Source of the DNA: Deltaproteobacteria bacterium | Lineage (GTDB): Bacteria; Myxococcota_C; UBA6777 | DNA length: 64,000 bases | Direction: 5' to 3' | NCBI GenBank assembly: GCA_002731275.1 | Contig: PCBK01000052.1 | Location: 310,001-374,000 of the forward strand | Part shown: positions 35,905-45,614 of the stretch, one piece after another | Layout: every line of letters starts with the position of its first letter | Position numbering within the stretch: position 1 is the stretch's first letter | The notes under the pieces: model-generated | Databases searched by the model: none | Seen by the model: only the letters and a program-made list of their open reading frames with translations | What the model was told of the DNA's origin: nothing | Translations under genes and position numbers: made by a program

Positions 35905-36011
35905 TGGTCCTCTCGCTAAAAGGACATACGCTATCGAGGTCGGACACAAGGCCCGACCCTACGGGAAAAAATGCAATATCATGCTCATGCGCTTACTTCG
36001 CGAGAGGACCA
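35905..36011. repeat. 107-bp element with perfect 12-bp inverted ends and a central hairpin
   Basis: TGGTCCTCTCGC at 35905-35916 is exactly complementary to 36000-36011. Between them GGTCGG..CCGACC forms a second hairpin (about 35938-35958). It sits between two convergent genes and may be a small mobile element or a shared terminator-like structure. Confidence 0.55.
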
Positions 36012-36022
36012 CTTACATTTTG

Positions 36023-37285
36023 TCACTCGCGGATCTGCCCCTGTCCAAAGGCAAAGAACTTCTTCGACGTGAGCTCTTCGAGTCCCATCGGTCCAAACGA
36101 GTGAAGGCGCGATGTCGAGATCCCGATCTCCGCTCCCAATCCCAACTGAAAACCATCGTTGAAGCGCGTTGAAGCGTTGATCAAAACGAGCGACGATTGC
36201 ACGTCTTGCAAAAACGCATGACCAGTCGCGTAATCATCTGTCACGATGGCCTCTGTGTGTCCGGAGCCATATGTCTCGATATGCTCAATCGCAGAAGACA
36301 TATCATCGATCACACGAACGGCGAGGATCAGATCGAGGTACTCAGCCCCCCAATCCTCTTCGCTTGCAGGTGTGCAGGCGTCACCGAGGATCTTCTGCGT
36401 CCGCTCACATCCTCGCAGCGAGACCCCTCTCTCCTGAAAAGCAGCCGCGACTTGGGGCAAGAACGTCTCTGCGACCTGCTCGTGCACCAACATCGTCTCC
36501 ATTGCGTTGCAGACTCCGGGCCGCTGGGCTTTGGCGTTCACACAGATCTCCGTAGCCATGTCCAGGTTTGCATGTTGGTCGACGTAGACGTGACACACAC
36601 CTTTGTAGTGCTTCAAAACCGGCATTCTGGCGTGCTCTGCGACAAAACGAATAAGCGTCTCTCCCCCTCTAGGGATCATCACGTCGATGAACTCCTCTTG
36701 CTTGAGCAGCTCAAGCACAGCAGCTCGATCTGTTGTCGGGACGAGTTGGACGGCGTCTGTTGGCAGACCGACCTCTTTCATGACGTCTTGGAAGATCTCG
36801 GCGAGGCAGGTGTTGGAGTGAAAGGCTTCGGAGCCGCCACGTAGGATCACGGCGTTTCCAGACTTCATACAGAGCGCCGCCGCCTCGATGGTCACATTGG
36901 GGCGAGACTCGTAGATAATCCCAATGACACCGAGGGGAATACGCATCTGACCGACACGCAATCCGTTGGGGCGCGTCCACATCTTGGTGACCTCCCCGAC
37001 AGGATCGGGAAGCGCGGCGACATCACGGAGCCCCTGACAGAGATCCGCGAGGACCTTCTCACTGAGTCGCAAGCGATCGCGTTTGGCACCAGTGAGACCG
37101 CGTTCATCTGCAGCGTCGAGATCCTTTTGATTGGCCGCTGCGATCTGCTCGTGTGAGGCTTCAAGACGCGCAGCGAGACGCAACAAGGCCTGATCTTTGA
37201 GGCCAGTGTTGACGCGAGACATTGCGTTGCCAGCGCGCCTCGCGCGCTGACTCAACTCGTGAATGACTTGTTGGATTTCCATCAT
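36023..37285 (-). CDS. proA: Gamma-glutamyl phosphate reductase
   Basis: 420 residues. Second step of proline synthesis: NADPH-dependent reduction of gamma-glutamyl phosphate. Aldehyde-dehydrogenase-like fold with [20 protein letters not shown] (about 118-137), [17 protein letters not shown], and the catalytic Cys segment [16 protein letters not shown]. Near the end, [20 protein letters not shown] is canonical for ProA. Its ATGATGG start overlaps the proB stop by four bases, so the pair is translationally coupled. Either of two adjacent ATGs may be used. Confidence 0.97.
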   Translation of the reverse strand: MMEIQQVIHELSQRARRAGNAMSRVNTGLKDQALLRLAARLEASHEQIAAANQKDLDAADERGLTGAKRDRLRLSEKVLADLCQGLRDVAALPDPVGEVTKMWTRPNGLRVGQMRIPLGVIGIIYESRPNVTIEAAALCMKSGNAVILRGGSEAFHSNTCLAEIFQDVMKEVGLPTDAVQLVPTTDRAAVLELLKQEEFIDVMIPRGGETLIRFVAEHARMPVLKHYKGVCHVYVDQHANLDMATEICVNAKAQRPGVCNAMETMLVHEQVAETFLPQVAAAFQERGVSLRGCERTQKILGDACTPASEEDWGAEYLDLILAVRVIDDMSSAIEHIETYGSGHTEAIVTDDYATGHAFLQDVQSSLVLINASTRFNDGFQLGLGAEIGISTSRLHSFGPMGLEELTSKKFFAFGQGQIRE

Positions 37286-38439
37286 GCTTCTCCTACGCGT
37301 ATCGGCTCATTTGCCAACACAAAATGATCGCGATGAATCACTTCATCGGCGTATTTATACCCAAGTATGTTCTCAATCTCATCGCTTCTGTGTCCTTTGA
37401 TCTGCTGCACCTCCGTCGAGGGGTAATTGCAAAGTCCATGACCGATCAAGCCCCCCTGTTCATCGACACATTGCACACAAGCAGCTTCACCAAAGACGCC
37501 CTCGACATGTGTGATCCCCACAGGCAACACGGAGCGTCCTTGTTGCCTAAGGGCGTGGCTCGCGCCAGCATCAAGATGGAGCACCCCTTCGGGCTGCGCG
37601 AGTCGCGCGAGCCACCACTTTTTGCTCTGAGGGCGTTTTTGAGAGGGAACAAATAGCGTCCCTGGCGTCTCTCCAGCAAATAACTCCAACAGAATGTCAC
37701 GACGTTGGCCTGAGAGCACGAGCATCGGCACACCAAGCTCCATACACTTGGACGCCGCCATCAACTTGCTGCGCATCCCGCCTGTCCCGACCATACTCGA
37801 CGTCCTACCTGTCGCCTCGATCAACGTCTCATCGATCGTCTCGACGAGTGGGATCAACTGTGCGTCAGGCACTTTGCGTGGATCGTTGTCGTACAAGCCT
37901 TCCGTGTCCGTCAGAATGATCACCAGATCTGCGCCGATTAACCCGGCCATCCAGGCCGCGAGCTGATCGTTATCGCCAAACTTGATCTCATCCACTGCGA
38001 CCGTGTCGTTCTCGTTAACGACAGGGATCACACCCCAACCAAAGAGCGTGTCGATGGTATAACGTGCGTTGAGATAGCGCTCTCTCGTGCGCAGATCCTG
38101 CGCCGTCAACAACAATTGCGCGACGCGCAGTTCGTGTTTGTCAAACGCGTCTTCCCAGGCCTGCATCAATTGTCCCTGGCCAATCGCCGCTGCCGCTTGC
38201 TTTTGAGGAATGGTCCGAGGACGATCCGTACGTCCCATACGCCGGATCCCCGCGGCGACAGCTCCAGAAGAGACCACCAATACGTCAACACCTGCCGCAC
38301 GAATATCCGCGAGTTGATCGCCAATACGGTGGATATTCAGCCGATGAAGACCGTCGTCTTTTGTCAACGTCGAGCTGCCGATCTTCACGATAACGCGACG
38401 ACAACTCTCCAAAATGTCCTTTTGAATCTCCGCTCTCAT
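37282..38439 (-). CDS. proB: Glutamate 5-kinase
   Basis: 385 residues from ATG 38439. First step of proline synthesis, phosphorylating glutamate. Motifs: [86 protein letters not shown]-terminal PUA domain (about 285-375) is present, as in E. coli ProB. The frame stays open for 126 codons upstream, but start 38439 matches the normal family N-terminus. It is first gene of proBA, with a large hairpin about 155 bases upstream of the start. Confidence 0.96.
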   Translation of the reverse strand: MRAEIQKDILESCRRVIVKIGSSTLTKDDGLHRLNIHRIGDQLADIRAAGVDVLVVSSGAVAAGIRRMGRTDRPRTIPQKQAAAAIGQGQLMQAWEDAFDKHELRVAQLLLTAQDLRTRERYLNARYTIDTLFGWGVIPVVNENDTVAVDEIKFGDNDQLAAWMAGLIGADLVIILTDTEGLYDNDPRKVPDAQLIPLVETIDETLIEATGRTSSMVGTGGMRSKLMAASKCMELGVPMLVLSGQRRDILLELFAGETPGTLFVPSQKRPQSKKWWLARLAQPEGVLHLDAGASHALRQQGRSVLPVGITHVEGVFGEAACVQCVDEQGGLIGHGLCNYPSTEVQQIKGHRSDEIENILGYKYADEVIHRDHFVLANEPIRVGEA

Positions 38440-38744
38440 AAGCAATTGTCTCTCTATCAGGCCAGTCCAAGAAAAAAGTGTACGAAAAAAAGGAACTGCG
38501 TTGTGCCCTATACCAGAATCCATCACAAAAACAAAGACACCTTCATCACCTTGCAAAAAAGAGATACGCGTTCTACTTTTGAACCACAACATCCACAGAG
38601 GACACGCTCTTTGCACTCCCCTTGCCTTTGTACGTCTTGGAGCGTATGGAGCCTCTGTGGTAAAGTAGGTTCTGCCTTTGTCTGAGTGTGTGACGAGGGT
38701 GGATAAATTCAAGATTGAAGAAACAAAGCTGACAGCTTTGATGG
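38440..38744. other. Divergent interval between proB and the TPR-like gene
   Basis: No gene. It holds the cruciform-forming repeat at 38593-38660. No consensus promoter is clear on either strand. Confidence 0.5.
38593..38660. promoter_or_regulatory. 68-bp two-stem inverted repeat in the proBA upstream region
   Basis: Outer arms CCACAGAGG / CCTCTGTGG (38593-38601 with 38652-38660) are perfect. Inner arms ACGCTC / GAGCGT (38604-38609 with 38640-38645) are also perfect. Read from either strand it gives a stable RNA structure; it could also be an operator pair. Role unknown. Confidence 0.5.
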
Positions 38745-39614
38745 ATGTGTAAGGTGTTACGATTTCGATATATATGTATGTGTTTGTGTTTGAGTTGTAT
38801 GGTTGTATCAGATGCACAAGCAGACCAAGCTGAGCGTCTTTATTTCAAGGCGATGAAGTTGTTTCGTAGCAAACAATGGGATGCCTCACAAAAAGCCTTC
38901 AAGCGGACTCTCGTGCTGCTTAGCAAGCGCGCTCCCAAGGGAAAGAAACAGCGGGTACTGCTCCAACTCGGAAGATGTGATCTGCTCTATCACCTCGCCT
39001 TGCTCGCACAAAAACAGGCCCGCCCTCAAGCTCGCTGCCTTCATTTGCAAGACCTCATCGGGCGCCTTCAGGGGCTCCCGAAGGGGTGGCGAAGATGGCG
39101 CGTCAATCGACTCCTTCCCAAACGTTTTGCCCACGCGAAGACGCTCTTCTCACGTTGCGGAAAAGTCCCCACTCCACTTCACTTCGCACTCTCCCCAAAA
39201 GAGACAAAGCTCGAATGGTTAACGAACACAACACCTCCTTCTTGGACCCCATTACAAGGGACACATCTGAAGACGACACAGCGCAGTCTCAAGATCAGAT
39301 TGACGGCCAAAGGGTACATCCCCCAAACACACACGCTCACCCTCCAAGCATGGAAAACACAACGCTTCTCCTACACCCTCAAGCCTAAGCCGACGCCAGC
39401 CCGTCGTACGCCTGTCATCGTCGCGATCAAACCCCCAACGGACAGACCCCCTCAAAAGGCGAAGAAAAAATCATCCCTGCTGGCCTCCCCGTGGCTGTGG
39501 GTCGGGATCGGGGGTTCTGCTGTGCTCGTTGCGGGGATCGTCGTAACAGCTGTTGCCCTACAACCAAAAGACGAGATGGTCCTCGTGATCGAGCCATCCA
39601 AACGCAACCCTTGA
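38745..39614 (+). CDS. TPR/PEGA-like envelope protein with C-terminal membrane helix
   Basis: 289 residues. Signal peptide of about 26 (CMCLCLSCMVVSDAQA), then a TPR-like helical section (AERLYFKAMKLFRSKQWDAS, QKAFKRTL). A PEGA-like section follows (about 150-215, SLKIRLTAKGYIPQTHTL), then a Pro/Lys linker and a membrane helix near the end (SPWLWVGIGGSAVLVAGIVV). This order is frequent in Myxococcota envelope proteins of unknown function. The next gene starts nine bases after the stop, so the two are probably one operon. Confidence 0.75.
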   Translation: MCKVLRFRYICMCLCLSCMVVSDAQADQAERLYFKAMKLFRSKQWDASQKAFKRTLVLLSKRAPKGKKQRVLLQLGRCDLLYHLALLAQKQARPQARCLHLQDLIGRLQGLPKGWRRWRVNRLLPKRFAHAKTLFSRCGKVPTPLHFALSPKETKLEWLTNTTPPSWTPLQGTHLKTTQRSLKIRLTAKGYIPQTHTLTLQAWKTQRFSYTLKPKPTPARRTPVIVAIKPPTDRPPQKAKKKSSLLASPWLWVGIGGSAVLVAGIVVTAVALQPKDEMVLVIEPSKRNP

Positions 39615-39622
39615 GGTCCACG

Positions 39623-42600
39623 ATGTCCAAGCTCACACCACGCATCACCATCCTTCTCGTGCTCCTCCTGACCGTTGTGTCATGTGGTGCGCCTCAATTT
39701 CGCATGCAGCTGTACTATCCTCCAGATGAACCTGAGCTGGAGACGACGATACAGTCTTTCTCCGTCCATGTCGGCGGTGAGGGTATCAAAGAAGATAAAC
39801 ACGGTAGCTTTTCGGACCGCAACACCCCCTTTCGACTCGAACAGCTCAAGTGCAGTGAGACCCAAAAAGCACAAGAGTGGGCGTTTACAATCACAGGTCT
39901 GAAAGACAGCGTCCCCTACGCGATGGGCAAACAATACCTCGAAGGTGTCTGCCAACAACAAGCAGGCCTCAAAGTCTTCGTCAGCAGGACAGATGCCTTC
40001 TCAACATTGGGATTGCCCACGGCAGATGGCACATCAAAGGCCGCCTCCCTGCCAAAAGGTCTCATAGGACACCAAACACTGCGACTTCAAGATGGCCGTG
40101 TACTCATCCTTGGCGGCCTCCAAATCAGTCGTTCTTTTGAGAGCCCACTCAACACATCGAGCCTCTTTGGACTTCGTCAATTCCCAAAGGACAGTCAACT
40201 CAGCAAAGGAACATGGATCTACGATCCAGCCAGCGGAACGCTCGAAGCAGGTCCAACGTTACGTATCCCCCGCGCATTTTTTACAGCGACAGAGCGCGCA
40301 GATGGTTCGGTTTGGCTGATCGGGGGCATCACACAAACCGATGACAATGCCCTCGACATCGTCAAAGACACAGAGCTCCTCACACCTGTACAAGGTCACA
40401 TTACGGCGCAGAGTCCGAGTACAAAAGGTCCTCCCCTTCAGGCAGGTCGCGCGTTTCACACACTGACCCCCATCCGCTCCTCACAGGGACAACAAACGAC
40501 ATACGTCGTGTACGGTGGACTCTCCTCTACAGAACCTCTGCTCGCCCCTCATCTCGAAAGTTTCGAATATAACAGCAAAGAAACCAATGCAGAATGGACA
40601 GTCACAGAGCTGCCTCAAGCTCACCAACGACTGCTCCACACAGCGAACTACCTGCCTCTCACAGGGCAAGCAGATGAAGCCCCACAGGGATACCTCGTCA
40701 TTACCGGAGGGATAGGTCCATTCAATGATGGACAGGGGATTCGATACAAAACACACGGGAGCGTCTTGCGCCTTACACGACAAAATGGCGAATGGATTGT
40801 CCCCGAAGCCACAGAAGCACTGTCCAAAGAGCGAGCTGGACATACAGTGACCCAATTGCCCGATGGTCGTTTTGTCGTCATCGGTGGCTTTGTCGGAAAG
40901 ATCGCAGCCGACCTTGGCGATGCGCTGCGCCCAGAAAAAACACAAGCCTCCCTCGAATGGCTCTCCAACAGAGCCCGCACAAAGTACACATTCACCAATG
41001 AGTCCGGTGATACCAAACAAGAACTCACGCTCCCTGCGGCCGTACTTCACACGACGACCCTCTTACACGATGGTAGATTGCTGATCTCAGGTGGCGTCCA
41101 AGCCGACGAAAAAGGCATCAACACAAACAAAACAGGCTTTGTGCTCACCCCAAACGCAAGAGGGATTCGACTGTCAGAGAAGCGACCTCCCCTCAAGTAT
41201 CCCCGTCACTTCCACACAACCGTCCAACTGCGCAACCACTCGCTCCTGCTGTTGGGTGGTATCCAAACACAAACGGATGGCCAACTCACGCACCAACCCC
41301 AACAGACCATCGAGAGCTACTACCCAGCGACTGCACCTGATGCAGGGATCGACAAGTGGAAGAGTTGCTACTCGGGAGACGCGAAAACTCGCCACATCGG
41401 CGAATGCCGCGATGGTACGTCAGGCACTGAGGGAGAACAATGCCTCAACGAGATCGTCCCCACACCCGAAGAGTGCAACGGAAAAGATGATGACTGTGAC
41501 GGTTTGATCGACAACGCAGACAAGTGCAAATGCGACCAAGGTGTCCAACAACTTTGTGGAAAAAGCGAAGGTGAATGTCTTCAGGGTACCCAACAATGTG
41601 TCAACGGCACGTGGGGACCTTGCGAAGGTGAGCGAAAACCCTCGCCGGAGCTCTGTGACGGCAAAGACAACGACTGTGACGGCCAAATTGATAATGGGAT
41701 GCAGGGACTTCCTCTACAACAAGAGTGTTATCCACAGTCAACAGGTTGCACCAAGGTTGAAGGTGATACAACGACTTACAAATGCGAGGGAGTCTGCCGC
41801 GCTGGCACCCAGTCCTGTACTGCAGGCAAGTGGGGAGCTTGCAACAATCCAATCCTTCCAAAAGATGAAGTCTGTGATGGTGCGGACAATGACTGTGATG
41901 GCAAAAGCGACAACAATGCAGACGGCACACTCCTTACGAAGAGTTGTTATACAGGCCAAGATGCCAACACCAAAGGCGTCGGTACCTGCAAAGCAGGTAC
42001 ACAAACTTGTACCAATGGTGAGTGGCAAGGAGTCTGTGTTGGAGAAGTCACCCCCAACACACAAGAAGCCTGTGATGGAAAAGACGACAACTGCGACGGA
42101 CAGATCGATGAGACATGTCAATGTAAACCTGGTAAGACACAAAAATGCTTCACAGGTCCTTCTAGCCAGTGTTCAGGAGGAATGTGTCAGGGGCTCTGTA
42201 AGTACGGAGAACAGCTTTGCGATACGGACGGAAATTGGGGAAAATGTAAGGACGCTGTTGTAGGCACCACTGAGACATGTGACGGTGAAGACAACGACTG
42301 CGACGGCCAAGTCGACAACGCGATCCCAAAAGTCGGAACTGATTGTACGATCAAGAAGTTCAACGGGATGACTATTCAGGGAGCCTGCACCAAAGGCTCA
42401 TTTGTCTGCATTCAAGGGAACCTCGAATGCGAGCCAGGCACACCAAAGGAAGAGACCTGCAACAACGAAGACGACGACTGTGATGGACAGATCGACAATC
42501 AAAAGAGCACACAAGATGCACTCGTACGTCCTTGTATCTCCGCAGACAACGCTGGGTGTAAACCCGATGGCAAAGGAGGCTATACCTGCACGGGAGCATG

Positions 42601-43999
42601 CAAAGCCGCAACGCAGACATGCAACAAAGGCACCTGGAGCACGTGCAAAGATACCAAACCCACACTCGAACGATGTCACCTCGACGCCTCCAAGCAGCCC
42701 ATTGATGACGACTGCGATGGCCACATCGATGAAGTCTGTTACACCGCAACGGTTTATAAAGACAAAGAAAATGACATGTTCGATATCGCCGTCCACCCCA
42801 CAGGCAATTACTTCCCAATGATCGCTTATGACGGTCGTATGAACTACGCAGACAAAACCAAAAACTTCGGCTACAGGTTCAGCCATACGTTTAACAGGGT
42901 ACCTGGTTTGGATATCAGCCCAACCAAAATCCCAGTTCAAAAGAAGGTTGGCAGCCACAACATCACAACCCCTCAGTATCTGTTTGTTACATCAGAACAA
43001 GAAAAGCGTCTCCTTCGAAAAGATCGTATTCAGCTGCGTTTTTACCTCGCGAGCAGCTCAATCTTTACAGGCAGTACCGTTGAAACCTACAGCTTCACAA
43101 ACGCTAGCGTCCCTGCGGATGTGAAGTTTGCCAAGGATCGACTGTTCGTCCTCGTGCGCGATCAAAAGAAGCTCTACCAAGTTCGCTTTGGCACCTTTGG
43201 GAAAGACAAATTGAGCAACACTTCGATCTCCCTCAGTACGGGAACCGTCAGTTGCCAGCCACTGCGTCTTGCTGTTCATGAAGGCAAAAAGTTGATCGCT
43301 GTGAGCTGCAACCCGCTCGCGATATACGGCTCACGCGACGTCTTTGAGCGGCGTCCAATCCCTACACCTGGAAACGTACGTAAAGCCAGTCAACACGATC
43401 GCATTATGCTGCTCAGTTACAAAAACAACACCCTCAAAGTCCTCCACAGTGTCCCCCTCAGCTTACCCAACCAAACAGTCAATGCGCCTCTTGACCTGAC
43501 CTTCACGGACGCGGTCGATCCAACAACCAACACCAAAAAGACCTATCTACTGGTGACACACCTTGGTAAAGACGACTCCACTCGTATTGAGCCAGGGATC
43601 ACCTTCCTTGAGCTGGATGGCAACAACGTCCCCAAAATCCTCAAGACCATCCCCTCAAGACTCAGCAACTCGACTTCCCTTGTTCGACCTATCGGTGTTC
43701 GCGTCACACCAGGCGCAGATCCCCTTGTACTCGTCTCCTCACAAACGTACGCTCCTAACGGACTACAACTCCAAAACGGCATTGTTGTGACATTTTACCT
43801 CTCGGAGCTGCTTCAAGGAAACAGTGCGTCTGCTCTACAGAGCTTTCCATACAACAAGCCAGCAAACTTCCTCGAACAGAGTCCAACAGGACATATCTTC
43901 GCTGTCCCATTTGTCGAGCCAGGAAAACTCTTCAGCACAACAAATATTACGGTCTTCCAGCGCACAAGAAAAACGTCGGTGCTTCCAGTGACTCCGTAA
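39623..43999 (+). CDS. Large lipoprotein with Kelch repeats and seven MopE-type acidic repeats
   Basis: 1458 residues from ATG 39623, giving a lipoprotein signal ending LLLTVVSC. Residues about 130-590 contain Kelch-like repeats (LRLQDGRVLILGG, ERADGSVWLIGG, TQLPDGRFVVIGG, TLLHDGRLLISGG, LRNHSLLLLGG), a beta-propeller. Residues about 615-1040 hold seven C-(D/N)-G-x-D-(D/N)-x-C-D-G-x-x-D units (CNGKDDDCDGLIDN, CDGKDNDCDGQIDN and others), resembling the metal-binding motif of MopE. They are separated by Cys-rich spacers with GxW (GTWGPC, GKWGAC). The last ~400 residues resemble another beta-rich domain. It is a surface lipoprotein, with Ca or Cu binding possible by family resemblance. Confidence 0.85.
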   Translation: MSKLTPRITILLVLLLTVVSCGAPQFRMQLYYPPDEPELETTIQSFSVHVGGEGIKEDKHGSFSDRNTPFRLEQLKCSETQKAQEWAFTITGLKDSVPYAMGKQYLEGVCQQQAGLKVFVSRTDAFSTLGLPTADGTSKAASLPKGLIGHQTLRLQDGRVLILGGLQISRSFESPLNTSSLFGLRQFPKDSQLSKGTWIYDPASGTLEAGPTLRIPRAFFTATERADGSVWLIGGITQTDDNALDIVKDTELLTPVQGHITAQSPSTKGPPLQAGRAFHTLTPIRSSQGQQTTYVVYGGLSSTEPLLAPHLESFEYNSKETNAEWTVTELPQAHQRLLHTANYLPLTGQADEAPQGYLVITGGIGPFNDGQGIRYKTHGSVLRLTRQNGEWIVPEATEALSKERAGHTVTQLPDGRFVVIGGFVGKIAADLGDALRPEKTQASLEWLSNRARTKYTFTNESGDTKQELTLPAAVLHTTTLLHDGRLLISGGVQADEKGINTNKTGFVLTPNARGIRLSEKRPPLKYPRHFHTTVQLRNHSLLLLGGIQTQTDGQLTHQPQQTIESYYPATAPDAGIDKWKSCYSGDAKTRHIGECRDGTSGTEGEQCLNEIVPTPEECNGKDDDCDGLIDNADKCKCDQGVQQLCGKSEGECLQGTQQCVNGTWGPCEGERKPSPELCDGKDNDCDGQIDNGMQGLPLQQECYPQSTGCTKVEGDTTTYKCEGVCRAGTQSCTAGKWGACNNPILPKDEVCDGADNDCDGKSDNNADGTLLTKSCYTGQDANTKGVGTCKAGTQTCTNGEWQGVCVGEVTPNTQEACDGKDDNCDGQIDETCQCKPGKTQKCFTGPSSQCSGGMCQGLCKYGEQLCDTDGNWGKCKDAVVGTTETCDGEDNDCDGQVDNAIPKVGTDCTIKKFNGMTIQGACTKGSFVCIQGNLECEPGTPKEETCNNEDDDCDGQIDNQKSTQDALVRPCISADNAGCKPDGKGGYTCTGACKAATQTCNKGTWSTCKDTKPTLERCHLDASKQPIDDDCDGHIDEVCYTATVYKDKENDMFDIAVHPTGNYFPMIAYDGRMNYADKTKNFGYRFSHTFNRVPGLDISPTKIPVQKKVGSHNITTPQYLFVTSEQEKRLLRKDRIQLRFYLASSSIFTGSTVETYSFTNASVPADVKFAKDRLFVLVRDQKKLYQVRFGTFGKDKLSNTSISLSTGTVSCQPLRLAVHEGKKLIAVSCNPLAIYGSRDVFERRPIPTPGNVRKASQHDRIMLLSYKNNTLKVLHSVPLSLPNQTVNAPLDLTFTDAVDPTTNTKKTYLLVTHLGKDDSTRIEPGITFLELDGNNVPKILKTIPSRLSNSTSLVRPIGVRVTPGADPLVLVSSQTYAPNGLQLQNGIVVTFYLSELLQGNSASALQSFPYNKPANFLEQSPTGHIFAVPFVEPGKLFSTTNITVFQRTRKTSVLPVTP

Positions 44000-44023
44000 A
44001 TGTAAAGTTTTTTGAGAAGAGAC

Positions 44024-45436
44024 TCAATCGAGCAGACATCGATCGATGTGTTGGAGAAGAGACGTTTGTCGAAGGGTTTCGCGGGTAGAGGAGGAGAGAC
44101 CGTTCATACGCAGATCGAGACGACGCAGCTTTGGGAGGGGTTCAAATGCTCGAAGACGCATGGCACCTTCATCACCGAGTTGATTGCCCATCAAATCCAG
44201 AGAGCGTAAACGCGCACCAAGCGAAGAAGACAACAGCGCCATCACCCCATCAGCGCTCAGTCGGTTGTGTGCGAGTCCCAAGACCTCGACCTTGCGCAAA
44301 AATGGAGACTGAATCAGTGAAAGAAGACCCCTGTCATCCAGATCATTATTGGGTAGCCACAACACACGTACCCCTTGCAGCCAAGGAGACTGCGCGAGCG
44401 CTTGTAGACCGTGGTTGCTGAGCTGTGTGCTCCCAAGGCGAAGTTCTTGTAGACCGACGAGGTGGGACGCTTGCGATAACGCGACCGCCCCCTTCTCTGA
44501 GAGCGGATTTGAACATAAAGAGAGCTTCTCTAACTTCGTCAGATGGGCAGATTGCGCGATCGCCTCGGCACCTGCTGCGCTGATCCTCGATGCATGCAAA
44601 TCCAACGAACGCAGCGCCCTCAAGTGCGGAGAGTTCGCGATCGTCACTGCGCCTTGTGTCCCAATAAAGGTTTGACTGAGATTGAGATGTGTGAGCTTTG
44701 AGAGATGGGGAGCATGTGCGAGCACACTCGCGGAGAGCCGTCCAACGGCGTTTGCCCCGAGATTCAGGTGGGTCAAATTGGCGATCCGAGGTGAACCAAG
44801 TAGCCCACGAATCCCAACATCTCCGATATCGTTGTTGTACAGGTACAAATGGGTCAGCCGCGTCATCATGGGATGGCGCAGTAACTCTTGGAGCCCAGCT
44901 GTCCCGATGCGATTGGCAGGAGCAGAGTGGTGGCTGTTGAGATTGAGATAGCGCAACTCAGGCAGATCAACTGCATAGACAGAGGAGAGATAGCGAGGCC
45001 CATCACGTGTGAGTAAATTATCGCTCAGATCGAGATAGTGAAGTTGTGACAGGTCTGTATATTGGATAAGCGCGTTGAGCTCCGCGTCTGTCACATGGCA
45101 TCCACCCAAGTCGAGCATTTTGACAAACGGCCAGAGCGGATGTAGAGGCTCTTCACCGAGTAAGGCATCTTTCCAAGAGGGCACGGAACGACATAGAATC
45201 GCAGGCCAATGAGACAAGTGTTCTCTAGCATAAGAGAGCGCAAGATCAAGTCCAGCCCCCCTCGTCCAGCTTGCAAACAAATCACACAGACGCGCCCAAT
45301 TTTCCTCATTAGGCGTGTAGAGTAGATTGCGAAGTGATTGCCAATCCTCACATCCAACCATCCCATCTGTCCTTTCATCGAGATCCAGCCGCTCCTTGGC
45401 CGAATACTTTTGAAACATTGTCTTGTTTGCCATCAT
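44024..45436 (-). CDS. Leucine-rich-repeat protein, ribonuclease-inhibitor type
   Basis: About 470 residues, no signal peptide, so probably cytoplasmic. The N-terminal ~95 residues are helical and unrecognised (NEENWARLCDLFASWTRGAG). From about 115 to the end run roughly eleven LRRs of 26-29 residues with the RI-type pattern (LSQLHYLDLSDNLLTRDG, LTHLYLYNNDIGDVGIRG, LTHLNLGANAVGRL, LEKLSLCSNPLSEKGA, LRSLDLMGNQLGDEGA). It is probably a protein-binding scaffold. Start choice is uncertain: ATG 45436, the adjacent ATG, or ATG 45418; none has a strong ribosome site. It is divergent from module 2, whose sigma gene begins 179 bases away. Confidence 0.8.
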   Translation of the reverse strand: MMANKTMFQKYSAKERLDLDERTDGMVGCEDWQSLRNLLYTPNEENWARLCDLFASWTRGAGLDLALSYAREHLSHWPAILCRSVPSWKDALLGEEPLHPLWPFVKMLDLGGCHVTDAELNALIQYTDLSQLHYLDLSDNLLTRDGPRYLSSVYAVDLPELRYLNLNSHHSAPANRIGTAGLQELLRHPMMTRLTHLYLYNNDIGDVGIRGLLGSPRIANLTHLNLGANAVGRLSASVLAHAPHLSKLTHLNLSQTFIGTQGAVTIANSPHLRALRSLDLHASRISAAGAEAIAQSAHLTKLEKLSLCSNPLSEKGAVALSQASHLVGLQELRLGSTQLSNHGLQALAQSPWLQGVRVLWLPNNDLDDRGLLSLIQSPFLRKVEVLGLAHNRLSADGVMALLSSSLGARLRSLDLMGNQLGDEGAMRLRAFEPLPKLRRLDLRMNGLSSSTRETLRQTSLLQHIDRCLLD

Positions 45437-45517
45437 AGCACACGAACGCGAAGACAGCGAGTTGTCCAAGAGTGAGAAAGAGAAACCCACCGTATATCGG
45501 GAAAAATGCCCCCCCAC

Positions 45518-45544
45518 GACAAAAAAGATGCGATTTTTTTTGTC
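45518..45544. repeat. AT-rich 9-bp inverted repeat between the LRR gene and module 2
   Basis: GACAAAAAA / TTTTTTGTC around a 9-base loop (45518-45526 with 45536-45544). The right arm overlaps the shared TTTTGTCACA box. Confidence 0.45.
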
Positions 45545-45547
45545 ACA
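45538..45547 (+). promoter_or_regulatory. Box shared with sigma module 1
   Basis: TTTTGTCACA about 68 bases before the sigma gene of module 2, identical to the box before module 1. Candidate ECF promoter element or operator; the bases further downstream do not align well between the two. Confidence 0.3.
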
Positions 45548-45614
45548 AATGGTTTTGTGATGGTGTTTTCATCGCACAAAGACTGGCTGTGACAGCGCGA
45601 CAGAGGAAGAGCAC

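Noticed and set aside
35937-35966. Rho-independent terminator at the GGTCGG/CCGACC hairpin
   Set aside because: No T run follows the stem on the plus or minus strand; it is kept only as the centre of a larger inverted-repeat element.
38440-38817. N-terminal extension of ProB by 126 residues
   Set aside because: The extension has no similarity to glutamate 5-kinases and crosses the intergenic hairpin; ATG 38439 gives the normal family start.
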